From contig JAKEEU010000411.1 of assembly GCA_022616415.1 (NCBI GenBank), positions 1-58,277 on the forward strand: a stretch of 58,277 nt of DNA. Reading direction: 5' to 3'. Position 1 is the stretch's first letter. Every line of letters starts with the position of its first letter. The position numbers and the translations under genes are program-made. The stretch comes from Candidatus Zhuqueibacterota bacterium (GTDB taxonomy: Bacteria; Zhuqueibacterota; Zhuqueibacteria; Zhuqueibacterales; Zhuqueibacteraceae). The notes under the pieces were generated by a model. The model was not told the origin of the DNA. It did not search any database and saw only the letters and a program-made list of their open reading frames with translations. Positions 50,701-58,221 of this stretch are shown here, in pieces.

Positions 50701-51883
50701 CCTTTTGAAAAACGAGATACCACCAGACATTCCGCTAGTGGAAGGCGATGAGAACCGCTTGCAGCAGATTCTGCACAATCTCGTCGGCAACGCGATCAAA
50801 TTCACCCAATCCGGTGAAGTGAAAATTTCGGCGGCGCAAAGCAACGGCATGGTGGAAATTTCGGTGGCCGACACCGGCATCGGCATTTCCAAAGACAAGC
50901 AGCAAGACATCTTCAAGTCGTTCGAGCAGGTTGATGCGTCGATTTCTCGCGAATACGGCGGCATCGGTTTGGGGCTGGCGATCACCAAAAGCTTGGTGGA
51001 ACTGCATGGCGGAAAAATTTTGGTGGAGTCCGAAGTCGACAAAGGCTCGGTTTTTACCTTCAGCCTGCCGATTTCAAAAGGAAAACCCGTGAAAACGGAA
51101 CAGGCCTATATTCCGATCACCGGCCAAACCATCGATCTCGCGCGCGTGCGGCAAGTGGAAGGCATTGCCGCGGAAATGCAAGCGCTGGAGCAGAGCAGTC
51201 CGGATGGCGCGTTTCATATTCTGATCGTCGACGACGAGCCGGTCAACCAACAGGTACTGGCGAATCATCTCACCCTCGGCAAATACCGCTTCAGTCAGGC
51301 TTACAACGGCGAAGAAGCGCTGCGAGTGATTGACAAAACCAAATTCGATCTCATCTTGCTCGATGTGATGATGCCGCGCATGTCCGGCTATGAAGTGTGC
51401 CAGCGCTTGCGGCAAAAATATCTGCCGGCGGAATTGCCGGTGATCATGGTCACGGCCAAAGACCAAGTGCAGGATTTGATCGAAGGTTTGTCGTCCGGCG
51501 CGAATGATTATCTCGCCAAGCCTTTTTCCAAAGACGAGCTGCTGGCGCGCATCAAGACGCATTTGAATTTGCTGAAAATCAACACCGCCTTTGGCCGCTT
51601 TGTGCCGCGCGAGTTTTTGCACTATCTCGAAAAAGAAAGTGCGGTGGACGTGAAGCTCGGCGATCACACCCAAATGGAGGTGACGATTTTCGTTTCCGAT
51701 ATTCGCGGGTTCACGACGATTTCCGAGAAAATGACACCGGCGGAGAATTTTGCCTTTATCAACGAATACTTCAGCATTGCCAGTCCGACAGTGCGGGAGT
51801 ATCACGGTTTCGTTGATCCCGCTACGGCGGGACGATGCGATCATGGCGCTGTTCCCGCGCCAAGCCGAAGATGCGGTGAATAA
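47789..51883 (+). CDS. Hybrid sensor: propeller, Y_Y_Y, histidine kinase, receiver, cyclase (frameshifted end)
   Basis: 1364 residues from ATG 47789, with AAGGAAGGGG eight nt upstream. Signal peptide (LFGLLALATLNPPALLLAQ), about 13 two-component propeller repeats (67-640; units end SGTLWVGTNGGLNRFD), Y_Y_Y domain (about 750-820), one transmembrane helix (about 826-848), HisKA with H882 in NTSHELRTPLQG, HATPase_c (DENRLQQILHNLVGNAIKFT; ADTGIGIS; YGGIGLGLAI), and a receiver with D1192 in LLDVMMPRMSG. The class III cyclase starts VTIFVSDIRGFTTISEKM (D1304), but after HGFVD the frame is broken by the hairpin at 51818, and the protein ends 15 codons later. Propeller hybrids of this type sense extracellular ligands, often polysaccharides. 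Confidence 0.9.
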   Translation: MKTTNTTLLYDFGASWRKMLLFGLLALATLNPPALLLAQNRPVKFERIQVVQGQRLGEILSLQQDSQGFMWFGTNDGLYKYDGYGLTAYKHDRLDSTSLGNNLVFAIHEDRNGILWIGTAGGGLNRFDREQETFTRFVNNPKNPGSLNANVVSAIYEDRSGTLWAGSWTGLNKLDRNTGQFTRFIHDPNNSHSMNPEWIWSIYEDSAGMLWVGTNGGLSRLDRNTEQFTHFVNDPSNPHSLSSNLINSIIEDRSGTLWVGTNGGLNRFDPEHERFTRFIYDPKNPHSLSSNIVLSILEDRTGTLWIGTNGGLNRFDRERKQFTRFVHDPKNPQSLSNNVVREIYEDRSGTLWIGTGDGVNRLDYGQQQFAHIVHDPENPNSLSHKNVLSIHEDRSGTLWVGTAGGLNKLDRDTGKFHHFVHDPENPQSLSHNVVRSIHEDRFGKLWVGTVGGGLNRFDPEREQFVRFIHDPKNPHSLSDNNVTSILEDRSGTLWIGTDLGLNRFDRKQERFTHFFNDSENPHSLSSNSVRSIHTGPSGRLWIATGQRGSDATSFGGINLYDPEREQFIRFVHDPNNPRSLSFDWVGVVFEDRAGTLWATTWYGGLHKLDQVTGLFTIYTEKNGLSSNHIGSIVEDDHGRLWMTALGGLSRFDPRSETFKNFDADDGLQNKGFNWNACVKSRSGELFFGGGNGIDYFHPDSIRDNPHVPPVVITRLARYNSGDAEGKPIIEKGISEKQHLKLSYEDRILTFEFAALNFRNSYKNQYAYWLEGFNEGWIQLGAKHDVTFTDLDPGEYTLRVKGSNNDGVWNEEGASLKITITPPWWKTWWAYTLYGLMFAGAVFGYIHYRTQAQVKELARERKVNERLRQVDKLKDDFLANTSHELRTPLQGIIGLAESSVADTSIKLPERMRLNLGMIIASGKRLASLVNDILDFSKLKTHHLDIQKKPIDIRVLVELVLKFSEPLLVSKSLLLKNEIPPDIPLVEGDENRLQQILHNLVGNAIKFTQSGEVKISAAQSNGMVEISVADTGIGISKDKQQDIFKSFEQVDASISREYGGIGLGLAITKSLVELHGGKILVESEVDKGSVFTFSLPISKGKPVKTEQAYIPITGQTIDLARVRQVEGIAAEMQALEQSSPDGAFHILIVDDEPVNQQVLANHLTLGKYRFSQAYNGEEALRVIDKTKFDLILLDVMMPRMSGYEVCQRLRQKYLPAELPVIMVTAKDQVQDLIEGLSSGANDYLAKPFSKDELLARIKTHLNLLKINTAFGRFVPREFLHYLEKESAVDVKLGDHTQMEVTIFVSDIRGFTTISEKMTPAENFAFINEYFSIASPTVREYHGFVDPATAGRCDHGAVPAPSRRCGE
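51818..51831. repeat. Small GC hairpin breaking the cyclase domain
   Basis: CCCGC-TACG-GCGGG sits where homologues read D-K-Y-I-G-D. About 16 nt replace the expected 12, shifting the frame. It resembles the palindrome at 38813-38828. Confidence 0.6.
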
Positions 51884-52409
51884 TTCGATTGCGACACTGA
51901 AACAGTTGCAGGGGTTTAATGCGGAACGCGTAAAACGTAATGCGCCAGCCATTCAGATCGGGGTTGGTTTGCACACCGGCAATCTGATGCTGGGCATTGT
52001 CGGCGAGCAGGAGCGCATGCAGGGCGATATTTTCTCCGATGCGGTCAACCTGACCAATCGCAGTGAAATAACGCTGAATAAGCTGACGAATCGCGGCGAC
52101 TATCACACGCGCTTTCTCGGCAAGGTGCAGGTGAAGGGCAAGGATGTGCCGATTTCGCTGTATGAAGTTTACGACGGCGATGCGGAGCCGATCATCGAAT
52201 TGAAGCTGAAGACGAAAGCGGATTTTGAGGAAGGGTTGAACGATTATTTCGAGAAAAAATTTGCTGAGGCTTCCGTTTGCTTCACTAAAGTGCTCAAGGT
52301 TAATCCGGCTGACAAAACCGCGCGGCTTTATCTCGAACGCTCGGCGCAATTCATGGTGCAGGGCGTGCCGGAGGATTGGGAGGGGGTTGAGGCGGTGGAG
52401 CAAAAATAA
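51834..52409 (+). pseudogene. 3' part of the sensor-cyclase after the frameshift
   Basis: The frame resumes with DAIMALFPRQAEDAVNNSIA and contains IGVGLHTGNLMLGIVGEQER, DAVNLTNRSEITLNK and LGKVQVKGKDVPISLYEVYD, the remainder of a class III adenylate/guanylate cyclase domain, then TPR-like helices (FEEGLNDYFEKKFAEASVCF). Without an upstream start it is probably not made unless ribosomal frameshifting occurs. With the frame restored the whole protein would have about 1540 residues. Confidence 0.85.
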
Positions 52410-52444
52410 GCGTCTTGAAAAACTCTCATGAGGAAATTCTCGGC

Positions 52445-52622
52445 TCACTGGCAAATACACTGAAAACGCCGGCGTGGCACGGCAAGCGAATTGTCTTGCT
52501 GGCGCAGGGGATAACGCTTTTTCAACGCCTGGCATACGGTGAGCAGCGTACGCCCGGTTTCGAGCGGCTTTTCGAGAAAATCGAAGGCGCCGAGCTTGGT
52601 GGCTTCCTCAGCTTCTGTAATT
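52445..52622 (-). pseudogene. Receiver-domain fragment of an NtrC-type regulator
   Basis: The minus frame reads TEAEEATKLGAFDFLEKPLE, then TGRTLLTVCQALKKRYPL, the last helix and the K-P switch region of an NtrC-family receiver domain. The phosphorylation site and everything else are missing. It lies between the sensor and the ligase cluster. Confidence 0.65.
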
Positions 52623-52729
52623 GGTTGGAGTATATTTCTCCCGCTGGGCTTCTTCGCTGTAGTTCATGATGTCAAGCACTCATTGATTTGCTATGATCAG
52701 CCAATAATGAGGAGAGTTCCATTACAAGT

Positions 52730-53836
52730 CTACCGGCAACTCTCCATCGTATCCTCGATCAAATAATCCACCACCGCTTTCAAATCGTGCCCGCTCTCTT
52801 CGTAGACCTCCAATTGCCGGTCGGCGCTGGTGCCGTGCTCGAGAATGTGGTGGATGTAGTTTATCTCCTGGCGGCTGCCCAGCTCGTCCACGGCTTCATC
52901 AATAAAGCGAATGTACTCGTACATCAAGTCGCGATATGGGACTTCTTCCTGCTTGCCGAAATCGATGAGTTTGCCTTTGATGCCGTAACGAGCAGCGCGC
53001 CACTTGTTTTCTTCGATGAGCGTGGGCCGGTAAATGTTGAAGCTCAGATTGCGCTTGCGCAGGTTATACAGCGTCACGACGGTCGCCTGAATCAGCGCGG
53101 CAATGGCAATGGTCTCATCCAACCGCGTCGGGAGATCGCAAATGCGCACTTCGATAGTGTTGAAAAAAGCGTGCGGGCGAATATCCCACCAAATTTTCTT
53201 GCCGTTGTCGATGCAATTGGTTTTGATCAACGTTTGCACGAAGTTCTCAAAATCGGCCCAGGACGTGAAGAAGTCGGGAATGCCGGTGCGGGGGAAGCGT
53301 TTGAAGATGCTGGCGCGCACCGATTTGTGCCCGGTGTTGCGGCCGAGCCAGAACGGTGAGCTGGTGGAGAGCGCCAGAATATGCGGCAGAAAATAGCGCA
53401 TTTGGTTCATCAGCGCGATGGCGGTTTCGCGGTCTTCGATGCCGATGTGGACGTGCAAGCCGAAGATCAAGTTGGCGCGCGCAATGTCGCCCATTTCGTC
53501 CACGATCATTTTGTAGCGATCGTGCTCCATAATCTCCTGCGAGCGCCAATCCGAGAACGGATGCGTGCCGGCGCCGACGATGTGCAGGCCGCTTTTTTGC
53601 GCAAGCTGGCAGATCCCTTGGCGCAGCTCCAAGACGCTCTTGCGCGCTTCTTTAATATTGGCGCAGATGCCGGTGCCGACTTCGACGACGGATTTATGCA
53701 TCTCCGGCTTGATGTGCTCTTGCAGCAGAATCTTGCCTTCATCGAGCATTTGCGAAACGTGGGAGCGCAATTCGCGCGTGACCGGGTCGACGATTTGAAA
53801 CTCTTCTTCGATACCGATGGTGAATTTTTCTTTCAT
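52730..53836 (-). CDS. GCS2-type carboxylate-amine ligase (YbdK-like)
   Basis: 368 residues, the normal length of the glutamate-cysteine ligase 2 family, with GGAGGA upstream. Blocks: FTIGIEEEFQIVDPVT (Glu-rich metal site), MHKSVVEVGTGIC, HIVGAGTHPFSDW, ANLIFGLHVHIGI, WWDIRPHAFFNTIEVRICDL and SRQEINYIHHIL. The family joins an amino group to the gamma-carboxylate of glutamate or a similar acid with ATP. E. coli YbdK has weak gamma-glutamylcysteine activity, and most homologues have unknown substrates. Last gene of the minus-strand cluster with two ATP-grasp proteins, which suggests that it completes a multi-step peptide or amide synthesis. Confidence 0.9.
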   Translation of the reverse strand: MKEKFTIGIEEEFQIVDPVTRELRSHVSQMLDEGKILLQEHIKPEMHKSVVEVGTGICANIKEARKSVLELRQGICQLAQKSGLHIVGAGTHPFSDWRSQEIMEHDRYKMIVDEMGDIARANLIFGLHVHIGIEDRETAIALMNQMRYFLPHILALSTSSPFWLGRNTGHKSVRASIFKRFPRTGIPDFFTSWADFENFVQTLIKTNCIDNGKKIWWDIRPHAFFNTIEVRICDLPTRLDETIAIAALIQATVVTLYNLRKRNLSFNIYRPTLIEENKWRAARYGIKGKLIDFGKQEEVPYRDLMYEYIRFIDEAVDELGSRQEINYIHHILEHGTSADRQLEVYEESGHDLKAVVDYLIEDTMESCR

Positions 53837-53891
53837 GATGGGTGGATTCCTCCTGAGCGAATGACGTCAGTTTTTTTACAATGATTGCTTT

Positions 53892-54215
53892 TCAGACCAT
53901 GGCCTTTCTAAGCTTCTTTCTCAGGTTTTTGATCCGGACTCGGACCGCCTTCAATTGTTTATGGTCATGCGCGGCGATGGCCTTGTCCCGTTCTTGCTTC
54001 AACGCTCTGATATTGAGCTTGATGCCCGTCTTATCGACGCCTTTGACCTCGTGATGCTCGTGGGCGGCAATGCCCAGCGCGGCGCAGATCGCTTTCAGTA
54101 AATGATCTTTGTTCAACTGGGTGTATCCTTGCACGGCCTCATGCTGAATGCCGGCAGCGATGTCTCTAAGCTCAGCCAACGTCTTGTGCTTAAGCTCGTG
54201 AAATGTGTAAACCAT
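53892..54215 (-). CDS. Small Rho-N/SAP-like protein
   Basis: 107 residues. The N-terminal half (FHELKHKTLAELRDIAAGIQ, then YTQLNKDHLLKAICAALGI) follows the L-x-x-K-T-L-x-E-L-R-x-x-A pattern of the Rho N-terminal/SAP-like helical domain, often nucleic-acid binding. A His-rich linker (AAHEHHEV) and a basic coiled coil (QLKAVRVRIKNLRKKLRKAM) follow. Such proteins occur beside GCS2/ATP-grasp genes in related genomes as far as I recall, but no role is known. It could be a carrier peptide: the basic, Lys-rich tail offers many amines. This is only a suggestion. Confidence 0.6.
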   Translation of the reverse strand: MVYTFHELKHKTLAELRDIAAGIQHEAVQGYTQLNKDHLLKAICAALGIAAHEHHEVKGVDKTGIKLNIRALKQERDKAIAAHDHKQLKAVRVRIKNLRKKLRKAMV

Positions 54216-54312
54216 GATTTGATCCTCTCCTTAGTTCGAGATGGTTAAGCCAGTTACAAGTGAAATCTTTGTCGCAGACAACGCGCCACGCGGTGCAAAA
54301 AGAAGCAAAAAC

Positions 54313-54399
54313 TTATCCGCCGAGAAACGCCGAAGACGCCGAGATTCGCCGAAAAAATTTCGGCGACACTCGGTGATTTCGGCGAAGTTCGGCGGATAA
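54313..54399. repeat. Long imperfect hairpin of CGCCGA repeats inside the ligase cluster
   Basis: The left arm (54313-54356) repeats CGCCGA every 8-10 bp, the right arm (54357-54399) its inverse TCGGCG. The outermost 11 bp are perfect (TTATCCGCCGA with TCGGCGGATAA). About 80 percent of the arms can pair. It lies between the circularly permuted ATP-grasp gene and the Rho-N-like gene and may terminate or attenuate transcription. Confidence 0.82.
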
Positions 54400-54440
54400 A
54401 CATTTTCCTGTGCGGTCTCGCTGTGTCCGTAGGGCTACGA

Positions 54441-55832
54441 TTACGATTTCGGCGAGATCAGAAACGTCGAGGTCGAGCCGCCGCCAGCGGTGACGTTGGC
54501 TAACGAGGAGGCCGATAGCCGCGTCAACACGCCGCCGACAACGGGGCCGAAAACGTAGGGATCAAGATCCACCACCAATTCCGCGAACTGCAAGTCCCGC
54601 AAGGCGGGATCATAATACGGAAACTTTTCCCTGGCAATCGGCACTTTTTCCTGCACGACGTAAAAATCATCCAGCGCCGCTTTGATCAGCGTCTCCCATT
54701 GCGCGGACGGGGTTTCCCAGCCCAGCGCCACGCCTTTGCCACCATACTCGTCGTTGGGCTTGATCACAAAATCGTCTTTGTGCTGCGCGATGTAATCACA
54801 AAGATCGATGCGCTGGCCGCGATAAATCGTCGTACTCTGCTCAATCCGGCGCGTCCAGGGAATGTGCGCGCGAATGATCTGTTGTTCCTCCTCATTGAAC
54901 AGATGCTGATGGCTTTCGTGCGTGAGCAGGGCGAAGAGCGATTTTTTGTGGACGAGCTTGGCGCGGAAAGGATTGATCAGGCAAACGTCGCGGTTTTTGA
55001 CGGCGTTGTACATGGCCTGCACTTCGTCGAGCTTCTCGATAAACTCGTTGGTGACGACGCGCTTGTAAATCAAATCGATCTCAAAATCGCCGGCACGCAA
55101 AACCCCTCTCCCGCTTTTGTCGTGGGAATATTCCAGCTCACGCGGATCAGCCAACACCGTTCCGAGCCCCTGGCTCTCAAAATATTCCTGCATCAGCTCG
55201 AACTCCGGCCAAGTGGAGACGCCACGCCAGTCGATAATCCCGATCTGCGGCATCTTTCGGCCGCTTTTGTTGCCTTGCCATTCTTTGTAAGTGTCGAGCA
55301 GCTCGCGAAGCAGAATGGCGCGAACGGCAAAGGGCCGGACATTGAAGCGCTGGCGGAACTCAACCATGAACGGCAAACGCAGGTAGATGTCCGACATCAC
55401 GTCGTTGTAGGCGATGCCGGCGGGCGTGTCGGCATTAAGCTCGACGAATTTCAGCGTAAGGCCTTCCGGCGACTCGGTCATGAACGAATCCCAGCGCGAA
55501 GTGATCGAGAGTCGTGAGAACCCGGGATCGATCTCGCAAAGCAGGCGTTCGCCTTCGCTCAAACCGACTTGCGCCATAAAATCAGGCCGCGCGAAAATCA
55601 CCTCTTTCACTTTGACCACAGCCTCGCGCAAGACGCGACAGGCCGCTTTAATCAGATCGAGCTGCGCCGGGGTGACAAATTTCGGGCGCAGAAACGTGGA
55701 GAGTGGCCGCTCCCCATAACAAGCTTTATGCTCGCGCAGCTCATTAATGAAGTGGGCGCTCACCTCCGCCAAAGCTGAAGTGTCCATTTTCGACACCAGC
55801 TCGTGATAATACTGAATCGCTGGCTCGTTCAT
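54441..55832 (-). CDS. Circularly permuted ATP-grasp / glutathionylspermidine-synthase-like ligase
   Basis: 463 residues from ATG 55832 (AGGTG nine nt upstream); an in-frame GTG four codons earlier is weaker. Recognisable: KFVELNADTPAGIAYNDVM (E-x-N-x-D substrate loop), CLINPFRAKLVHKKSLFALL, then FVIKPNDEYGGKGVALGWE (ATP-binding Lys and glycine loop), FYVVQEKVP and FAELVVDLDPYVFG. The order of elements is that of the circularly permuted ATP-grasp family, which makes amide bonds between carboxylates and amines. The C-terminus GGGSTSTFLISPKS resembles a flexible tail. Co-directional with the next ATP-grasp gene (103-nt gap). Confidence 0.82.
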   Translation of the reverse strand: MNEPAIQYYHELVSKMDTSALAEVSAHFINELREHKACYGERPLSTFLRPKFVTPAQLDLIKAACRVLREAVVKVKEVIFARPDFMAQVGLSEGERLLCEIDPGFSRLSITSRWDSFMTESPEGLTLKFVELNADTPAGIAYNDVMSDIYLRLPFMVEFRQRFNVRPFAVRAILLRELLDTYKEWQGNKSGRKMPQIGIIDWRGVSTWPEFELMQEYFESQGLGTVLADPRELEYSHDKSGRGVLRAGDFEIDLIYKRVVTNEFIEKLDEVQAMYNAVKNRDVCLINPFRAKLVHKKSLFALLTHESHQHLFNEEEQQIIRAHIPWTRRIEQSTTIYRGQRIDLCDYIAQHKDDFVIKPNDEYGGKGVALGWETPSAQWETLIKAALDDFYVVQEKVPIAREKFPYYDPALRDLQFAELVVDLDPYVFGPVVGGVLTRLSASSLANVTAGGGSTSTFLISPKS

Positions 55833-55935
55833 GGCAACATACACCTACGTTTAAAAATTTGTTGCAGTTCTCATTTCGTTGCGGTTCCCGGTTCGTTGCA
55901 AAACCAAAAGTTATTTACTAACGAGAATTACGCTC

Positions 55936-56886
55936 TCATTGTTGCCCGCCGCCGATGAAAGCCGACCACGCATATTCCTTCGGCGATTTTTCCGGCAGTT
56001 GGGCGCGCTCGATGGCCAGATTCGCCATGGCTTCAACCAGCCACTCGAAGTTCGTCGGGCCGACTGAATTGACGTCGCCGTCCGGCGCCGGGTTGCAATA
56101 ATCAATCGCATACGGAATGCCGTCACGCACCGCAAACTCCGAGGTGTTCAAATCGTAGCCGAGCGCTTTGTTGATTTTAACGCAATACTCGGTAATGCGG
56201 TCGCGCAACCCCGGATCGATGGGGCCTTCGTCCGCGCCGTATTGCCCGCCGAGATAAGGCTTGCTCGGATCATAAGGCATAATGCGCACTTTCTTGCGAC
56301 CGACAGTATAACAACGATAATAGGCGGTGAAAATGATGCCTTCCTGCAGCACCATGGCCAAATCACCGGTTTGGTGATAAGCGCGGAAGAATTCATCCGG
56401 ATTATTCACTTTGTAAACATGTTTCCAGCCGCCGCCGCTGTGCGGTTTCAAAAAGGCGGGAAAGCCGACGTAGTTGAAAATCTTGTCCCAATTGATCGGA
56501 TAAACGAGATTGCGCATGGACTCGGCAGAGGTGTTGGGCGGATGGGCGAAGTGCGGCAGCAGCACCGTTTTCGGCACCGGAATGCCGATCTTTGCAGCTA
56601 AAGCATAATTGAAAAACTTTTCGTCGGCGCTCCACCAGAACGGATTGTTGATAACCTCCGTTCCGGAGAGCATGGCATTTTTTAGATAGGCGCGAAAAAA
56701 AGGAATTTCATGGGAAATCCGGTCGACGATCACCCTGTACCCGGAAGGCTCCGCCATGCGCACTCCTTCCAGCATGATGAACTCAGCGGCAATTCCCAGC
56801 TTATGTTGCTGACTTTTTTGGTTGATCCGGTCAATGAGCGCCTCGGGAAAAGACATTTCCTGGCCGCGCAGGACACCGATTTTCAT
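55936..56886 (-). CDS. ATP-grasp ligase (RimK/D-Ala-D-Ala-like)
   Basis: 316 residues from ATG 56886 with AGAGAGG upstream; the frame is open 24 codons further without a ribosome site. MKIGVLRGQEMSFPEALIDR is the N-terminal substrate domain; AFLKPHSGGGWKHVYKV holds the ATP Lys and glycine loop, MVLQEGI the hinge, and TSEFAVRDGIPYAIDYCNPA the E...D...N metal site. This is a carboxylate-amine ligase fold acting via an acyl phosphate. First gene of the minus-strand cluster; the upstream region to 57000 shows no clear promoter. With the other two ligases it suggests at least three successive condensations. Confidence 0.88.
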   Translation of the reverse strand: MKIGVLRGQEMSFPEALIDRINQKSQQHKLGIAAEFIMLEGVRMAEPSGYRVIVDRISHEIPFFRAYLKNAMLSGTEVINNPFWWSADEKFFNYALAAKIGIPVPKTVLLPHFAHPPNTSAESMRNLVYPINWDKIFNYVGFPAFLKPHSGGGWKHVYKVNNPDEFFRAYHQTGDLAMVLQEGIIFTAYYRCYTVGRKKVRIMPYDPSKPYLGGQYGADEGPIDPGLRDRITEYCVKINKALGYDLNTSEFAVRDGIPYAIDYCNPAPDGDVNSVGPTNFEWLVEAMANLAIERAQLPEKSPKEYAWSAFIGGGQQ

Positions 56887-57053
56887 AGGAATGGCCTCTC
56901 TTTTTAAATTCGTTGGTCTTGATTTTGAGCCTTGCAAATATAACAAAAAATTATGCAAAAGGGAAGGGAAAATTTTAGTTGGCCCTCTGCTAAAAATGGC
57001 ATTGCAGGTATATAGCTGTTTAGATCATTTAAGACTGTTAATGGAGCGTAATT

Positions 57054-58091
57054 ATGTCAATATGGGCATTGCCAACCACACTACAAGCACGCATCAATGG
57101 CTGGTTGGACGGCGCCAAAGAGAGGCCGGCCCAAAGCGGGCAAAGCATCTCTTATTATTTAACGAAAAGCTTGAGCCACCGCCACGGCAGCAACAGCCAT
57201 TGGCACGAAGTGTTGTGCGCCACCGATTTCGAGCAACGGATTTGCAAAATGGCAGACCGCGCCATCCGCAAAGCTTATGAAAAATGGCAGTCGCTTGACG
57301 CCAAGCTCATTGGCGAGCAAAAAACCTGGGAAGAAAAGCTCAGGCAGACGGAAGAAAATTATCTGATCCGCAAGCGCCAGCTGGATCGGGACGCCACTTT
57401 CGATTCGACGCCGTGGTGGTATTTCCCCATGATCTTCATCTTCGGCATTGCGGAGCTGGCAATGAACGCCCAGGTCTTCGATATTTTCGGCTCGGCGCGG
57501 TTTGAGACCATCATCATGGCGCTCATCCTGTCGTTCGCGATTCCGATATCCGGGCATTTCTGGGGCCGGTTTCTTCGCGAGGATGAAAAAGAAAAGCCGC
57601 TCATCTTTCTTTCCATCGGTTGCCTCGCCGTGATTGTCTTTTCATTATATTCACTCGCGGCGGTGCGCAACAGCTATTTCAAGAGCATCGTGTCGTCTGA
57701 CGCCGAGACCGTATTCAACGCCTGGCTGTTTTTTCTCTCCTTGAATTTTCTGGTTTTTCTCATTTCGATCTATGCCTCGTGGTATGCGCACGAGCGCGAT
57801 TTCAAGCTATTTAAATTCAAGCGAGACTTTATGGCGGCGCTGTCGCATATCAACAAGCTCGGCAGCCGGCGCAACGCGTTCAAGTCTTCCTGCCACAATC
57901 ATATTTTTCGCCTCCGTGATGCGGCGCACGAGAAGATCAGCATTTACCGCCAGCACAATTTGCGCAAGCGCGGTGACGACCGCCGGCCGCAAGCCTTCGA
58001 ATCGCTGCCGGACATTTTGATTCCGGAGTTTGAGGAGGAGGGTTTCGCCACCAACGGCAAGCCGAAATCGGCCTATTTGTTGACTGATTAG
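57054..58091 (+). CDS. Membrane protein of unknown function with coiled coil
   Basis: 345 residues; GGAG nine nt upstream. An N-terminal soluble part (1-110) ends in a coiled coil (SLDAKLIGEQKTWEEKLRQT). Four hydrophobic helices follow: YFPMIFIFGIAELAMNA, FETIIMALILSFAIPISGHF, LIFLSIGCLAVIVFSLYSLA and AWLFFLSLNFLVFLISIYAS. The cytoplasmic tail (about 260-345) is basic. No family was recognised. The start of its N-terminal region (LQARINGWLDGAKERPAQ) has no signal peptide. Divergent from the ligase cluster. Confidence 0.7.
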   Translation: MSIWALPTTLQARINGWLDGAKERPAQSGQSISYYLTKSLSHRHGSNSHWHEVLCATDFEQRICKMADRAIRKAYEKWQSLDAKLIGEQKTWEEKLRQTEENYLIRKRQLDRDATFDSTPWWYFPMIFIFGIAELAMNAQVFDIFGSARFETIIMALILSFAIPISGHFWGRFLREDEKEKPLIFLSIGCLAVIVFSLYSLAAVRNSYFKSIVSSDAETVFNAWLFFLSLNFLVFLISIYASWYAHERDFKLFKFKRDFMAALSHINKLGSRRNAFKSSCHNHIFRLRDAAHEKISIYRQHNLRKRGDDRRPQAFESLPDILIPEFEEEGFATNGKPKSAYLLTD

Positions 58092-58190
58092 GCGGATTCG
58101 TTAACCAAACTCACAAAAAATCTTGACAGTTTAAACCGCCAACGGAATGAAGACCAATTGATGCCCACGGCCTTAGGTCATTGGTTCACG

Positions 58191-58218
58191 AAAGTTAGAA
58201 AAAAATTCTAACTTTTTT
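58191..58218 (+). terminator. Rho-independent terminator
   Basis: Stem AAGTTAGAA (58192-58200) / TTCTAACTT (58206-58214), five-A loop, then TTTT. 100 nt after the membrane protein stop. Confidence 0.75.
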
Positions 58219-58221
58219 GTG

